Shown here piece after piece: positions 35,600-47,448 of a stretch of 64,000 nucleotides of DNA. The first letter of the stretch is position 1, and every line of letters starts with the position of its first letter. Origin of the DNA: Buddleja alternifolia (lineage: Eukaryota > Streptophyta > Magnoliopsida > Lamiales > Scrophulariaceae); NCBI GenBank assembly GCA_019426215.1, contig CM033400.1, positions 26,458,568-26,522,567 of the forward strand, written 5' to 3'. A model generated the notes under the pieces. That model saw only the letters and a list, made by a program, of their open reading frames with translations. It was not told the DNA's origin and searched no databases. The position numbers and the translations under genes were made by a program.

Positions 35600-37238
35600 A
35601 CACCCCCACACTTATCAATTGATCGTCCTCGAGCAATAAGAGTTTTAAGATAAGGAAACATCATCAATCAAAGAGAGAAACAAAAAGAAAACTACCTAAC
35701 TCACTTTCGTGGAGTAAACGGTTGCATTTAGCGAATGCAACAAGCCTTTGAACCATTTAGTTACCTCAAAGGACGAGTTATAGTCTCTTGAGGGTTTGCA
35801 GACGATATACCCACAAAATCGAAAGATTTTCAACCCCGATCACTCAACGTAAATTACAATGATTAATAGCACACAATGGTATGAATTCATCTGTTTAAGC
35901 TCATATTACAAATATATACACATCACACATTTGCTCATGTTACGCCTTAACATTGAAAAGATCATCCTAAGGGTGTAGTGTAATAAATCTCAAGTATTAT
36001 AGTCAAGTGGCATTCTTACCACTTTTCAAACATTAACCCCATATTTATCAACTTTTGATTATTCACATGGTACGAGAATTGAATACAACTTCATAGCCAC
36101 TTAAAAATTCATCACTTCATTCCACTTTCGGATTTATCTTATGCACTTTCAACTCGAAACATTAGAGGCTAGACCATGTGCAATGTTTGATCCTCTTAGG
36201 CTTTCTATGACACCCGTGTAACGAGTTTTTGGCCAATAACTCCTAAACCAGATGGCTTTAGGGTATCAAATGTGGAGACACTCCTAAGGGCTTAATCGCT
36301 CGAGTGTCAAAGGCCACAAAATCAAACTAGGTCCTTATTCACTTAACACTTGCATTGGCTTGAGCTTAGCTCAAATTAGCAAAATAGTACAGTATTCTAG
36401 GCATGGTGCTCTTCGCCCCCAATATCTATTAAACCTGACTTTTTCAGTCATACCAATGTTCAACCTCTTTTTATTATTATTAAACACACGAAGTTAACGT
36501 TCTCAACTCATAACACATGTGAAAATTCTAAGTTGATATTTCCGGGATCAAGCCTTTAAGTGTTTCAAAATGATTGCCCACTCAACTCCTCTACCTTCGA
36601 TTTAGGTGCATATGTGAATCATCTTAAGGTTAATCTAGTCTAGTTAGGATCCCATAAGCAAGGAACGATGTGTATAGCCATTAAAAACCAAATTGATAGA
36701 GAAAATATACCATGTATTCAAATTAACCATACTCAATGCCTCAAGTGAAGGGTTGAAATTCTATCCAAAAAAAAAATTAAAATTGCACACATTTCACATG
36801 TAGAGGTACAGCACCCCCCAAACTTGGACCGAAATATGTAAAACATGAATCAACATGACTATAATGGATCTAGTATACCATATACCCCCCCACACTTATC
36901 ATGAACATTGTCCTCAATGTTTGAAAAAAAAAAAAAAAGGGCAAAGTACACGTCACCATGGGGAAGCTGAAAAGCAAACCCGAGTCCACTTAAGGCAATC
37001 AAGTCCACGGATGGCAATCACTGTGTCGATCACTACATAGGTAAACAAATGCTAGCCATACCGAGCATCAAACATTGGATAGAATAGAATAAAACAAAAC
37101 GAGACAAACAAAAAAAATGAGAAACATGCATGGAAAGAAAACATCAAGCATCCAAACATAAAACATAAAATATCCACAACCCAACAAAAGATATCCAAAA
37201 ACAAAAAGAAACATGCATGGAAATAAAACAAGATAAGC
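35600..37238 (-). other. Non-coding 3' region of the Athila-like element
   Basis: Polypurine tract, then about 1.6 kb with no long frame. The first 1.3 kb is repeated directly at 44118-45460 with moderate divergence; both begin CACACTTATCAATTG and contain GGAGTAAACGGTTGCATTTA. Long non-coding stretches before the 3' LTR are usual in this lineage. Confidence 0.7.
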
Positions 37239-38555
37239 CTAATCGGTGGTGCCAAAACGGTCAATGTAATCCTCATCCGCTCCGCCGAGATCATCCAAAT
37301 CAATCAACGGGCTACCCTCATCATTATGAGCCTCATCATCACCTCCTTCAGGAACGAGAGCACCTGACTCGTGCATATCTGCGGGCTGCTGAGGCGGGGG
37401 GTGCGGGTAAGGTGGAGGAGCAGAATAATCAAACGGCCCCCAACCGACAAACGCATCATGCTCTACAAAAAGCTGACGGAAATAAGCACAAGTGTCGGAC
37501 ATGACCACCCTCATCTCATCTCGCAACTCATCCCTCAATTCATCCTTTAATTGTCTAATGGCGGCGGCATCCATAGGTGGAAACTGTGGGGAGCTAGTAG
37601 ACCGGGATGAAGACGGGCGAGGCCTCTTGGAAGTAGCTGGTGGTGGAGGAGCCTGGGAGTAGTCATCTACCACGGTGAGATAAGAACCAGGAAGCTCAGT
37701 ACGCTCCATAGGAAATGTGGGAACCTTAGCCGCCTTGCATAAAGCTGTGATCAGTGACGGGAGAATGATGGGAATCTTCCGAGTGGGACCTTCTCCCTTT
37801 TGCTTAGCCAATTCTTTGTTAATCAACGGCCTTAACTCATTCTTCAACTTCCTAAAGTGGTCCGTCAAAGACTTGTGGATTACCCGGGCAAAGTCCACAG
37901 CTTTCTTGGACATAATAGCGTAGATGAGGGTGGCCCGTTCCTTGTTTGCCTCTGATCGATTGGTGCTCGGTATTAAATTGAATCGGATGAAGTCGAACCA
38001 GAAAGCAGCCTCGGGTAATAGAGCCCTACGGGGGACATGAGCTTCTCCGGGTACCCATTCCCACCCCTCTCGGCCAATAACCCGCAAAATATCCGACAGG
38101 CTAACTCGGAGGCGCCCTGCATTGTAAAGAGTGGTGAACTCGCATGTCTGAGGGGTCGGGGTGCCTATGCTCTCCCTAATCTGTCTCAACTCATAATTGA
38201 CATGTTTGCCCCGGACCAAAAGGGTAGTCCCCAGCCATCCTCGTGTCTCAATCTCATCATAAACCCCGGAGCTGAAGAATTCCAAGACCCAAGGAAGACG
38301 AATGGCCTCGGGCTTTTGACAGAAAAACTGTAAGCGATGAAATTGTATCAATTCGTGCACAGAGGGCTGTCCCCGGGTGGTTAAATAGTGCTCCTTAATA
38401 AGGTGGGGGGTGCTCAAACTCTGACACATAATTTGGACTTGGGAGTTTTCAAAACGGGTATTATCGGGAGTCTCGGGCTCATTAGAGGAACCCTCACCCA
38501 CTTTTTTCTTACCCTTGGACGGTCTGTTGGTAGTTCTCGTCATTTGCAACAACAA
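37239..38555 (-). CDS. Athila-type extra ORF (Transposase_32 / putative plant transposon domain)
   Basis: Uninterrupted frame of 438 codons; ATG 38543 (MTRTTNRPSKGKKK) is an equally good start. It has a basic N-terminus, then a globular part with WVLEFFSSGVYDE, RGWLGTTLLVRGKHVNY, and WEWVPGEAHVPRRALL. A proline-rich, acidic tail (QFPPMDAAAIRQL, DEDYIDRFG) ends it. The central part matches, from family knowledge, the plant-transposon domain often encoded downstream of integrase in Athila-like elements, the env-like position. Biochemical role is not known. It lies 1.06 kb downstream of the integrase stop in transcript sense. No stops, so recently intact. Confidence 0.7.
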   Translation of the reverse strand: MLLQMTRTTNRPSKGKKKVGEGSSNEPETPDNTRFENSQVQIMCQSLSTPHLIKEHYLTTRGQPSVHELIQFHRLQFFCQKPEAIRLPWVLEFFSSGVYDEIETRGWLGTTLLVRGKHVNYELRQIRESIGTPTPQTCEFTTLYNAGRLRVSLSDILRVIGREGWEWVPGEAHVPRRALLPEAAFWFDFIRFNLIPSTNRSEANKERATLIYAIMSKKAVDFARVIHKSLTDHFRKLKNELRPLINKELAKQKGEGPTRKIPIILPSLITALCKAAKVPTFPMERTELPGSYLTVVDDYSQAPPPPATSKRPRPSSSRSTSSPQFPPMDAAAIRQLKDELRDELRDEMRVVMSDTCAYFRQLFVEHDAFVGWGPFDYSAPPPYPHPPPQQPADMHESGALVPEGGDDEAHNDEGSPLIDLDDLGGADEDYIDRFGTTD

Positions 38556-39616
38556 TGATCAACTTCGCAACTACTCAAATCAACCCAAATGCAACCAACC
38601 CAATACAACAATCGTCAACGCCCAACAACACACCAAAATCAGAGAGCAACCCACAATCTAGCAACAATCCACGGATTTAACCGATTCCTCAATTCTTTAA
38701 GCAATAATCCACAGATTTAATCAACAAAATAGCATCCAATTTCAACAACAACAACCCACAAATTCAATTTCAACCCACAAATTGATAACAATAGATCATC
38801 CAACTCAACAACAACAACCCCCAATTTTTGATTACGATCCACAAATTCAATAGAAGTCCTCAAATGCAATAACAAAAAAATTCAATCCACAATCGGACGA
38901 AGCCCCAAATAATCCTCAAAATATAATGTAAGGCACCTACTCGTCGTTTATGAATCGGAAATGGAAGAAGGGTAAAGCCAAAACTCACCTTTTTCCCCAA
39001 AATTTTCGCACCGAGTTGGATGTGAAGGAGGGGTCACTGTGCAGCGAGTGATGTTGATGGAAAGTGGCGGTGAAACACGGTGGAGATGGCCAGAAAAGGT
39101 GAGAGTGTCGCCGGAAATCGCTTGGGAGAGGAGTTGTGAAGAGTTTGTGAAGAATTTTGACCGTTTGACCCACAAATTTGTTTAAATCAGAAATGGGCGC
39201 CTAGGCGCGCGTGTTTGGGCGCCTAGGCGCGCGACACAGCGTACCTGGAATTTTTTTCTGGTAATGCCCGCGCCTAGGCGCCTGTTTTCTCGGCGCTTGC
39301 GCGCCCCTTTCAGAACCGGGTGCCTAGGCGCCTGTTGTGTCGGCGCTTGGGCGCCCCTTTCAGAACCGGGCGCCTAGGCGCCTGTTGTCTCGGCGCTTGG
39401 GCGCCCCGTTCAGAAATATTTTGTAAAGAATTTCATTTCCTGTTTCAAAAGGGAAGAGACAAAACACTTAAAACACAAACTAACAAAGATGTAAGACTAG
39501 AAAATAAAGCAACAAACGGGATAATAAGGGAAAAAGAAAAGGAAACGGAAAGAAAACATGGGTTGCCTCCCAAGAAGCGCTAGTTTAGAGTCATTAGCTC
39601 GACTGAAAGCGAAGAA
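38556..39616 (-). other. Spacer between integrase and extra ORF, with a GC-rich 50-bp tandem repeat
   Basis: Non-coding. The leader of the extra ORF (38556-38940) is rich in CAA/ACA words. The block 39185-39420 is very GC-rich (see the separate repeat entry). Confidence 0.6.
39270..39419. repeat. 50-bp tandem repeat, three units, built on the palindrome GCGCCTAGGCGC
   Basis: Units start at 39270, 39320 and 39370 with exact 50-bp spacing. Each has GCCTAGGCGCCTG, then TCGGCGCTTG and GCGCCCC.TTCAGAA. Two degenerate GGGCGCCTAGGCGCGCG words lie just upstream (about 39187-39230). The same core word occurs in the LTRs of this element. Confidence 0.9.
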
Positions 39617-41026
39617 TCACGAAGGGTCGGCGAGGATGAAGGACTCTTTGTCCCTTGGTCCATCCATCCCTAAGTAAGGTTTTAGACGTTGAGCGTTGAC
39701 CAAGAAAGTATGTCCTTTATCTGTTGTAAGCTCGACGGCGCCGGATGGATAGACTTGGGAAATCAAAAATGGGCCCGACCATCGAGACTTAAGCTTCCCG
39801 GGGAAGAGTCGGAGTCGAGAGTTGTATAGCAACACCCGCTCTCCCTTGTGGAATTCCCGGGGGAGAATATGTTTGTCATGCCACATTTTGGTCCGCTCCT
39901 TATAGAGTTTTGCGTTCTCATAGGCAAGATGACGCCATTCTTCGAGCTCGTTGAGTTGTAGCAAACGTTGTGTACCTACACTTTGAGAGTCAAAATTTAG
40001 AAATTTAATGGCCCAATAAGCACGATGCTCGAGTTCAACGGGCAAGTGACATGTTTTGCCAAAAACAAGACGATACGGGGACATGCCAATTGGGGTTTTA
40101 TAGGCGGTCCGATAAGCCCAAAGAGCATCATCCAATTTAAGGGACCAATCCTTTCTTGATGCGTTGACAGTTTTTTCTAAAATACGCTTAATCTCCCTAT
40201 TCGAGACCTCCACTTGGCCACTAGTTTGTGGGTGGTATGGGGTCGAAATTTTATGCTTCACCCCGTACTTGGTCAATAAAAGTTCAAACTGCCTGTTGCA
40301 GAAGTGGGTGCCCCCGTCACTAATTATGGCTCGGGGAGTTCCAAATCGAGTAAAAATATGCTTCTTCAGAAAACGAGTGACAACCCGAGCATCATTAGTA
40401 GGCAAGGCCACGGCTTCCACCCATTTGGAGACATAATCTACCGCAACAAGGATATATTTATTTGAACAAGAACTGGGGAAAGGGCCCATGAAATCCACAC
40501 CCCATACATCAAACAACTCACACTCTAACATGCTATTTAAGGGCGTTTCATGATGTTTAGAGATGTTCCCCATTCGTTGACAGCGATCACAAGATTTGAC
40601 ATAATGATGTGCATTTTTAACAAGAGTAGGCCAGAAGAAACCTGATTGGAGGATCTTAGCTACCGTTTTGGTAGGCCCAAAATGGCCACCTACCGCCATA
40701 TCATGACAATGAGATAGGATAGCATGCACTTCCGTTTCGGGTATGCAACGTCGAATTAAACCATCTGCACAAACTTTGAATAAAAAGGGTTCGTCCCAAA
40801 GATATTGCTTTACATCAGATAGAAATTTCTTCTTTTGATGAAAAGTGATATCCGGGGGAAGACGGCCCGTAACAATGTAATTGGCAAAGTTAGCATACCA
40901 AGGTGAAATTTTTTCAGAAACAGCAAGGAGGTGTTCATCCAGGAAATTCCTCACGAATTGGTGTCCGGACAAGATGGAAATAACGTCAACATTCTGCTTA
41001 CCACGCCTAGGCGCCATCTTGCCCAC
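39617..41026 (-). CDS. Athila-like integrase, N-terminus fused to an antisense LTR fragment
   Basis: Open frame of 469 codons. From about codon 20 it is a Gypsy integrase: HHCC zinc finger ([10 protein letters not shown] ... CDRCQRMG), core with Asp in [10 protein letters not shown], Asp in [13 protein letters not shown] and Glu in [16 protein letters not shown], then a C-terminal domain ([28 protein letters not shown]). The first about 20 codons (41026 to about 40965) are not pol: they are read through an inverted LTR copy. RT and RNase H, which should precede it, are absent. All catalytic residues are present, but without upstream pol it could be made only from this chimeric start. Confidence 0.85.
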   Translation of the reverse strand: MGKMAPRRGKQNVDVISILSGHQFVRNFLDEHLLAVSEKISPWYANFANYIVTGRLPPDITFHQKKKFLSDVKQYLWDEPFLFKVCADGLIRRCIPETEVHAILSHCHDMAVGGHFGPTKTVAKILQSGFFWPTLVKNAHHYVKSCDRCQRMGNISKHHETPLNSMLECELFDVWGVDFMGPFPSSCSNKYILVAVDYVSKWVEAVALPTNDARVVTRFLKKHIFTRFGTPRAIISDGGTHFCNRQFELLLTKYGVKHKISTPYHPQTSGQVEVSNREIKRILEKTVNASRKDWSLKLDDALWAYRTAYKTPIGMSPYRLVFGKTCHLPVELEHRAYWAIKFLNFDSQSVGTQRLLQLNELEEWRHLAYENAKLYKERTKMWHDKHILPREFHKGERVLLYNSRLRLFPGKLKSRWSGPFLISQVYPSGAVELTTDKGHTFLVNAQRLKPYLGMDGPRDKESFILADPS

Positions 41027-42446
41027 GCCCGGGCGCCGTATCTACACCACTTTCCACGTTCGAGCGCTATTTCCGTATGTTTAGAGGCCGAATTGGATGA
41101 AGTTCCCTTCTACAATGTTGTAGAACTATGTGTTAGCTTCAAGTGAGGACTTGAATCATCCAAATCGGAGTTTCGTGGAGAAAATTATGAATGAAATACA
41201 ATTTCTACGCAGGATACATTGCATTTAATTTCAGCATTCTGAATCCCGCGCCCAAGCGCCGTAATGCCACGCCTAGGCGTGTCCACACCCGAATTGAGAT
41301 TCTTTTCAGCCAAAAGATCATCATTTGATGGGGGAATGGAACATTAAAAGCCAAGAGGTCATCACATGTATGAGAGGGAGGTCATAAGTATGTTTCTTAA
41401 TAGATCTACTTTAGGGAATTTTATACTACTCACTTTAAGAGTAGTGGAGGACACACTAGTGGGAGACACACACTAGGAGCTGATTTGTGGTGGTCTTCTT
41501 AAGGCATTTTTTGAGGACAATGGAAAAACACATCTTGGAGGAGAGGGGAGAGAAAGGCATTTTGGCCATCACTTTTCACTCATCATCATTGATCACCATT
41601 CTTGATCACTTTTGGAGGGGAACAAAGAGAGAGGAGTTAAGGATTGAAGTTGAAGAGCAAAGATCCATCATCAATCAATTGAGGGAGTTTTAATTATTTG
41701 CATTTACATGTTTATTTCCATGAGTATGTATATGTTTGTATTAGATTTTCTTAAGGCTTTGATGAGAGGCTAATATTGTAGAACTAAGGCCATGTGAAGG
41801 CCAAATTTATGAATCAATATATGTGAAGTTGCTCTTTGTATTAATTCTCATATTGCTTTGTGTGTTAATTCTATGCTTTTATTCCAATCATGTGTTTGAT
41901 CACCATATGCTTGCTATCTTGCCTAATCTAGTTGTTCGAGAGAAAATAGATTAGGGTGTAAGAGAATTAACACATCATCCGAAACAAATGAGGGATTGCC
42001 CTAGAAATAGGTAAAGATTCCCGGGTGTTGTTAGCCGGATTCGTTCGGGGAAGCTCTAGAACGTTAATGCGTGATTTTTGAATAGATTCTCGGATAGACA
42101 TATTTAGAGAACCGTCAATTAATCATAGGATTATTATGTGCCGAGACATCGGGTAATAGTTAATTTAGGAGTTTCCACCAAAGCAATAGGAGTCTAATAA
42201 TTCGAAGAAGTAGCTCATATATATTGACGAGTAGATTCGGTTGTAGCATGTGCCTTAGTCATTGTATCATACATGAGATTAAATCTATAGTACATTTCTC
42301 TTTGGTTCTTCGTTTGTTTAATCTTTTTCTTGCACTTTACTTTAATTGTCTTATCTTTTATCGAAAATCATTAACTAGAATTCAAGTCCTTGTGGTTCGA
42401 CAACCCGGACTTTTTGTCCACTTATTACTACACACGTCTAGTGCAC
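40965..42446 (+). repeat. Inverted, 3'-truncated LTR copy D inside the Athila-like element
   Basis: Reverse complement of about 1.48 kb of the LTR. It lacks about the outer 25 bp at one end (ends GTCTAGTGCAC) and roughly 190 bp at the other. It resembles A/B through most of its length (AAGAGGTCATCACATG, TAGGGAATTTTATACTACTC), yet keeps a GCAGAATGTTGACGTTATTT-type block absent from A/B and present in C. So it comes from a third family member. Confidence 0.85.
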
Positions 42447-42448
42447 TT

Positions 42449-44117
42449 TAAAAGCTAACGTGCTATGATAGCAAGTGCACTAGTCGTGTGTAGTAATAAG
42501 TGGACTAAAAGTCCGGGTTGTCGAACCACGGAGACTTGGTATTTTAATTTATGATTAATGAAAATGGACAAAAGTAAATTGCAATAAAACGAGTAAGCAA
42601 GTGAAAAACCAAAGAGAAACGAACTATAGATTAAATCTTCACGTATGATAAAATGACTAAGGCACATGCTACAACCGAATCTACTCGTCAATATAGATGA
42701 GCTACTCTTCGAATTATTAGACTCCTATTGCTTTGGTGGAAATTCCTTAGATAATTATTACCCGATGTCTCGGCACATAATAATCCTATGATTAATTGAT
42801 GGTTCTCTAAATATGTCTATCCGAGAATCTAATCAATAGCCACGCATTAACGTTCTAGAGTTTCCCCGGATAAATCCGGCTAACCGCACCCGGAAATCTT
42901 TACCTATGTCTAGGGCAATTCCTCATTAGTTTCGGATGATGAGTTGATTCCATTGAACCCTAATCTATCTTCTCTCGAACGACTAGACTAGGCAAGATAG
43001 CAAGCATATGATGATCAAGCACATGATTGTGATAAAAGCTCAAAATCAACACACAAAGCATTATGAGAATTAATACGAAAATTCACTTCACATATATTGA
43101 TTCATAAATTGGCCTTCACATGGCCTAAGTTCTACAAGTTTAGCTCATAACCATCAACATAGAAGAATTCAACATGTTCATATACATAATTGTAAACACA
43201 AAAATGCAATAAACAATGAACAAACTCCCTCAAAGGTTGAATGGTGATGGATCCTCAAGTGGAGCTTCAATCCTTAGCTCTTCTCCTCCTCTTGCCTTCT
43301 AAGAATGATGAAGAATGATGATCAATGAAGCAGATTTTCGCCCCCCCCTGTCAAGTGTGTGTTGTGAGGGGTTCCCCCCCCCCCAATGGGGTGTGTTTCT
43401 CTTGGCCTTCTTTACCCCTTTTTAAACTCCCAACCCCATCAAGCATGCAATAAACAATTCCTCTTTCCATCAAGCATGTTCTCAACACATGGGCTGACAT
43501 CTTGTCTTTAAATATTCCATTCCACCATAAAATATTGAACTTTTGGCTGAAAGGAATCAAATCTCGGATGTGGCCACGCCTAGGCGCGGGAATTATGGCG
43601 CTCGGGCGCCGTCAGCAGAATGTTGGGAGTATTTGCCTCTGTCTGGCGCAGTAATTGTATTTCCTTCATAACTCTCTCCACAAAACTCTGATTTGGATGA
43701 TTCAAGTCCTCATTTGAAGCTAACACATAGTTCTACAACTTTGTAGAAGGAGACTTCATCCAATTCGGTCTCTAAACATAAGAAAATAGCGCTCAACCGT
43801 GGAAACAAATGCAGATACGGCGCCCAGGCGTGGACAGAACGGCGCCTAGGCGCGGAAAGCAGAATGTTGATGTTATTTGCATCTTGTCCGGCGCCTGGGC
43901 GTGGTTTGAGGGGCGCTTGGGCGTGGACGACAGAAGCAAATTGGCCTGAACTTGTTTAATTACGTCGTTTTTCGCCTCGTTTCTTCGTATGTTCTCATTT
44001 ATCACCTGTAATCACTTAACACCACGATTAAACGCAAATGTGGCATGATTTAGTCAATAAATGAATCCATAGCATAAGTCCCATGGGCTTAAAAACACGT
44101 AAAAATGCCTCTTATCA
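42449..44117 (-). repeat. Internal LTR copy C (same orientation as A and B)
   Basis: About 1.67 kb. It lacks the first 7-8 bp of the LTR but reaches the other end (TCTTATCA at 44117), followed by a purine-tract equivalent. It is clearly diverged from A/B: the stretch 43135-43560 is replaced by other sequence, including a C-run at 43376-43384. It has more CTAGGCGC/CTGGGCG words (43575-43930). Confidence 0.85.
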
Positions 44118-45781
44118 ACATCCCCACACTTATCAATTGCTCGTCCTCGAGCAATAAGAGTTCTAAGATAAGGAAACATCATCAATCAAAGAGAGAAACA
44201 AAAAAGAAAACTACCTAACTCACTTTCGTGGAGTAAACGGTTGCATTTAGCGAATGCAACAAGCCTTTGAACCCTTGAGTTACCTCAAAGGACGAGTTAT
44301 AGTCTCGTGAGGGTTTGCATACAATATACCCACAAAATCGAAGGATGTTTAGCTCAAACCAACCACTACAACTCGATATAAGAACTATGATGCAATGGCA
44401 TGAATCAAGTGACAATAAAGCTCAATAATATGTACATAAATGAAAACAATGCTCATTCAACATCTAGAATCGAAACAATTTCCAAAGGGTGTAGTGGGAT
44501 AATATCTAAGGTATTATGATCCAAAGGCATCCCTACCATGGTCGGAAACATTCCCATATCTACCAACTTTCGATAGATCATAGAGTTTATCAAATCATAG
44601 GCAACTTTAAGGTTAAATTGTGCTCATTTCCAAATTCACTTTACTTTAACATTAACACGCTTGTAAATGATTTTCGTTCATGACAATATATGACCTCGTG
44701 CAATGTTCTAGCCCCTTAGGTCTTCTTTGCCACCCATGTAACGGGCTTTGGGTCAACAACTCCCAAACTAGAGGGTTTTAGGGTGCTAAGTGTTAAGACA
44801 CTCCTACGAACTTAATCACCCGAGTGGCAAAGGCCACGAAATAGAACGAGGTCTTTTATTCAACTAATTCCCGATTGGCTTGAGCAAAGCTCAAATTAGC
44901 ACAACAAGTATAGTATATAGGCAATGGTGCTTTGGTGACCTCCAATACTCGTTGGCCTGACCGAATTTTCAAGGTCATACCAATCTCATCTCAATCATTT
45001 ATTCATTGAACACAATTATGAACACATAAGCAACTAATCATCTCAAAACAATATGAGAAAAAATCTAGGTTAATATATCCGGGGGTGCTCCTCACATGTC
45101 TCGAGATGGAAAGCCCTTTTCAATCCCTCTACCATTGACTTGTGTGCACGTGTATCATCTAAGGAAGATTGATTCTCAACTAAGGTTAAAATGAGCATAA
45201 CCAAGATGTGTACTTTACATTTTAGACCATTCATAGAAATATACAAGATATCATGCCATTGTCTCGAGTTCTCAAGTCTAATTGCACCAATTGGCAAGCT
45301 AACATTCTAGAACAAAATTTTATGCTTGATTTTTCTCAAAAATTAGTACAAAACACATGCAATAGCAACGATTCCCCCAAACTTGAGCTAAAAACAAGAT
45401 CACATGACACATAAAACCGATAAACACTACTCATATACCCCCCCACACTTAAACTCAACATTGGCCTCAATGTTGACTCAATCATACATACTCAAAAGGG
45501 TATACAAGAGTACTTACACCAAGGAGCAAACCTTATTCACATGAAATCCATTCCAAGCTCAAATCCGCAACGGCAGATTTTCCAAGGCAAAACGCAGCGA
45601 CTACATGTAATGAACTCACAATACAAAACCATCAAGACTCAAAGAGAAGCATGCCAAAAGTGCATGCTTGAACAAAAGGTAAAGAAACAAAGCAAATCAT
45701 AACAAAAACGAAAAGAAAAAGAAAAGAAAACGAAAATCAAAAACTAAAATGAACAAGTCCCCTGCAACGGCGCCAAAAACT
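44118..45781 (-). other. Second copy of 3' internal region joined to the primer-binding site
   Basis: The stretch 44118-45460 is a diverged direct repeat of 35600-36925. It is followed by about 300 bp of leader ending in TGGCGCCGTTGCAGGGGA (minus strand), next to LTR B. So leader and 3' tail are directly joined with all genes missing, as in a minimal non-autonomous element B-C. Confidence 0.75.
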
Positions 45782-47443
45782 TGACACGCTAAAAGCTAAC
45801 GTGCTATGATAGCAAGTGCACTAGACGTATGTAGTAATAAGTGGACAAAAAGTCCGGGTTGTCGAACCACGGAAACTTGAATTTTAGTTTATGATTAATG
45901 AAAATGGACAAAAGTAGATTGCAATAAAACGAGTAAGCTAGTGACGAACCAAAAAGAAACGAATTATAGATTAAATCTCACGTATGATAAAATGACTAAG
46001 GCACATGCTACAACCGAATCTACTCGTCAATATAGATGAGCTACTTTTCGAATTATTAGACTCCTATTGCTTTGGTGGAAATTCCTTAGATAATTATTTC
46101 CCGATGTCTCGGCACATAATAATCCTATGATTAATTGATGGTTCTCTAAATATGTCTATCCGAGAATCTAATCAATAACCACGCATTAACGTTCTAGAGT
46201 TTCCCCGGATAAATCCGGCTAACCGCACCCAGAAATCTTTACCTATTTCTAGGAGCAATTTCACATTAGTTTCGGATGATGTGTTGATTCATTTGAACCC
46301 TAACCTATCTTCTCTCGAATGACTAGACTAGGCAAGATAGCAAGCATATGGTGATCAAGCACATGATTGTAATAAAAGCTCAAAATCAACACACAAAGCA
46401 ATATGAGAATTAATACGAAAATTCACTTCACATATATTGATTCATAAATTGGCTTTCACATGGCCTTAGTTCTACAATATTAGCCTCTCATCAAGGCTTT
46501 AAGAAAATCTAATACAAACATATACATACTCATGGAAATAAACATGTAAATGCAAATAATTAAAACTCCCTCAATTGATTGATGATGGATCCTTGCTTTT
46601 GATCTTCAATCCTTAACTCCTCTCTCTTTGTTCCCCTCCAAAAGTGATGAAGAATGGTGATGAATGATGATGAGTGAAAAGTGATGGCCATAATGCCTCT
46701 CTCTCTCCCCTCCTCCAAGATGTGTTCCGGTCAATTGTGCTCAAAAATGCCTTAAGAAGACCACAACAAATCAGCTCCTAGTGTGTGTCCCCCCTAGTGT
46801 GTCCTCCACTACTCTTAAAGTGAGTAGTATAAAATTCCCTAAAGTAGATCTATTAAGAAACATACTTATGACATCCCCTCTCATACATGTGATGACCTCT
46901 TGGCTTTAAATGTTCCATTCCCCCATCAAATGATGATCTTTTGGCTGAAAAGAATCTCAATTCGGGTGTGGACACGCCTAGGCGTGGCATTACGGCGCTT
47001 GGGCGCGGGATTCAGAATGCTGAAATTAAATGCAATGTATCCTGCGCAGCAATCGTATTTCATTCATAACTTTCTCCACGAAACTCCGATTTGGATGATT
47101 CAAGTCCTCATTTGAAGCTAAAACATAGTTCTACAACATTGTAGAAGGGAACTTCATCCAATTCGGCCTCTAAACATACGGAAATAGCGCTCGAACGTGG
47201 AAAGTGGTGTAGATACGGCGCCCGGGCGTGGGCAAGATGGCGCCTAGGCGTAGGGGTGCGTAGCAATTTGGCCTAAACTTGTTTTATACGTCATTTTTCA
47301 TCCCGTTCTTTGATTGTATCCATTTAAGACCTGAAATCACTTAATGCACGAATTAAACGCACATGTGGCAAGAATCAAGCGATAAATGAACCTAAGACAT
47401 AAACGCAAAGGGGCTTAAAAACACGTAAAAATGCCTCTTATCA
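45782..47443 (-). repeat. 5' LTR (copy B) of the Athila-like element
   Basis: Near-identical to copy A. Ends at TTATCA (47443), directly against TSD TCTGC. Confidence 0.92.
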
Positions 47444-47448
47444 TCTGC

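Larger units (their letters stand above)
33947..47448 (-). mobile_element. Athila-like Ty3/Gypsy element, 13.5 kb, rearranged and non-autonomous
   Basis: LTRs A (33952-35599, 1,648 bp) and B (45782-47443, 1,662 bp) are nearly identical, starting TGACACGCT and ending TTATCA on the + strand. The flanking 5-bp TSD is perfect: TCTGC at 33947-33951 and 47444-47448. Next to LTR B is TGGCGCCGTTGCAGGGGA (minus strand, about 45760-45777), the Athila-type primer site. Next to LTR A is the purine tract AGTGTGGGGGTGT. Removing it rejoins the Tat integrase codons. Inside are only integrase and an extra 3' ORF. Gag, protease, RT and RNase H are missing, and their place is taken by two further LTR copies in head-to-head order. 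It must have moved using another element's proteins. Confidence 0.88.

Noticed and set aside
42449..47443. Treating LTRs C and B as the true pair of one element
   Set aside because: C is strongly diverged from B and there is no TSD on the C side; A and B are near-identical with perfect TCTGC TSD.
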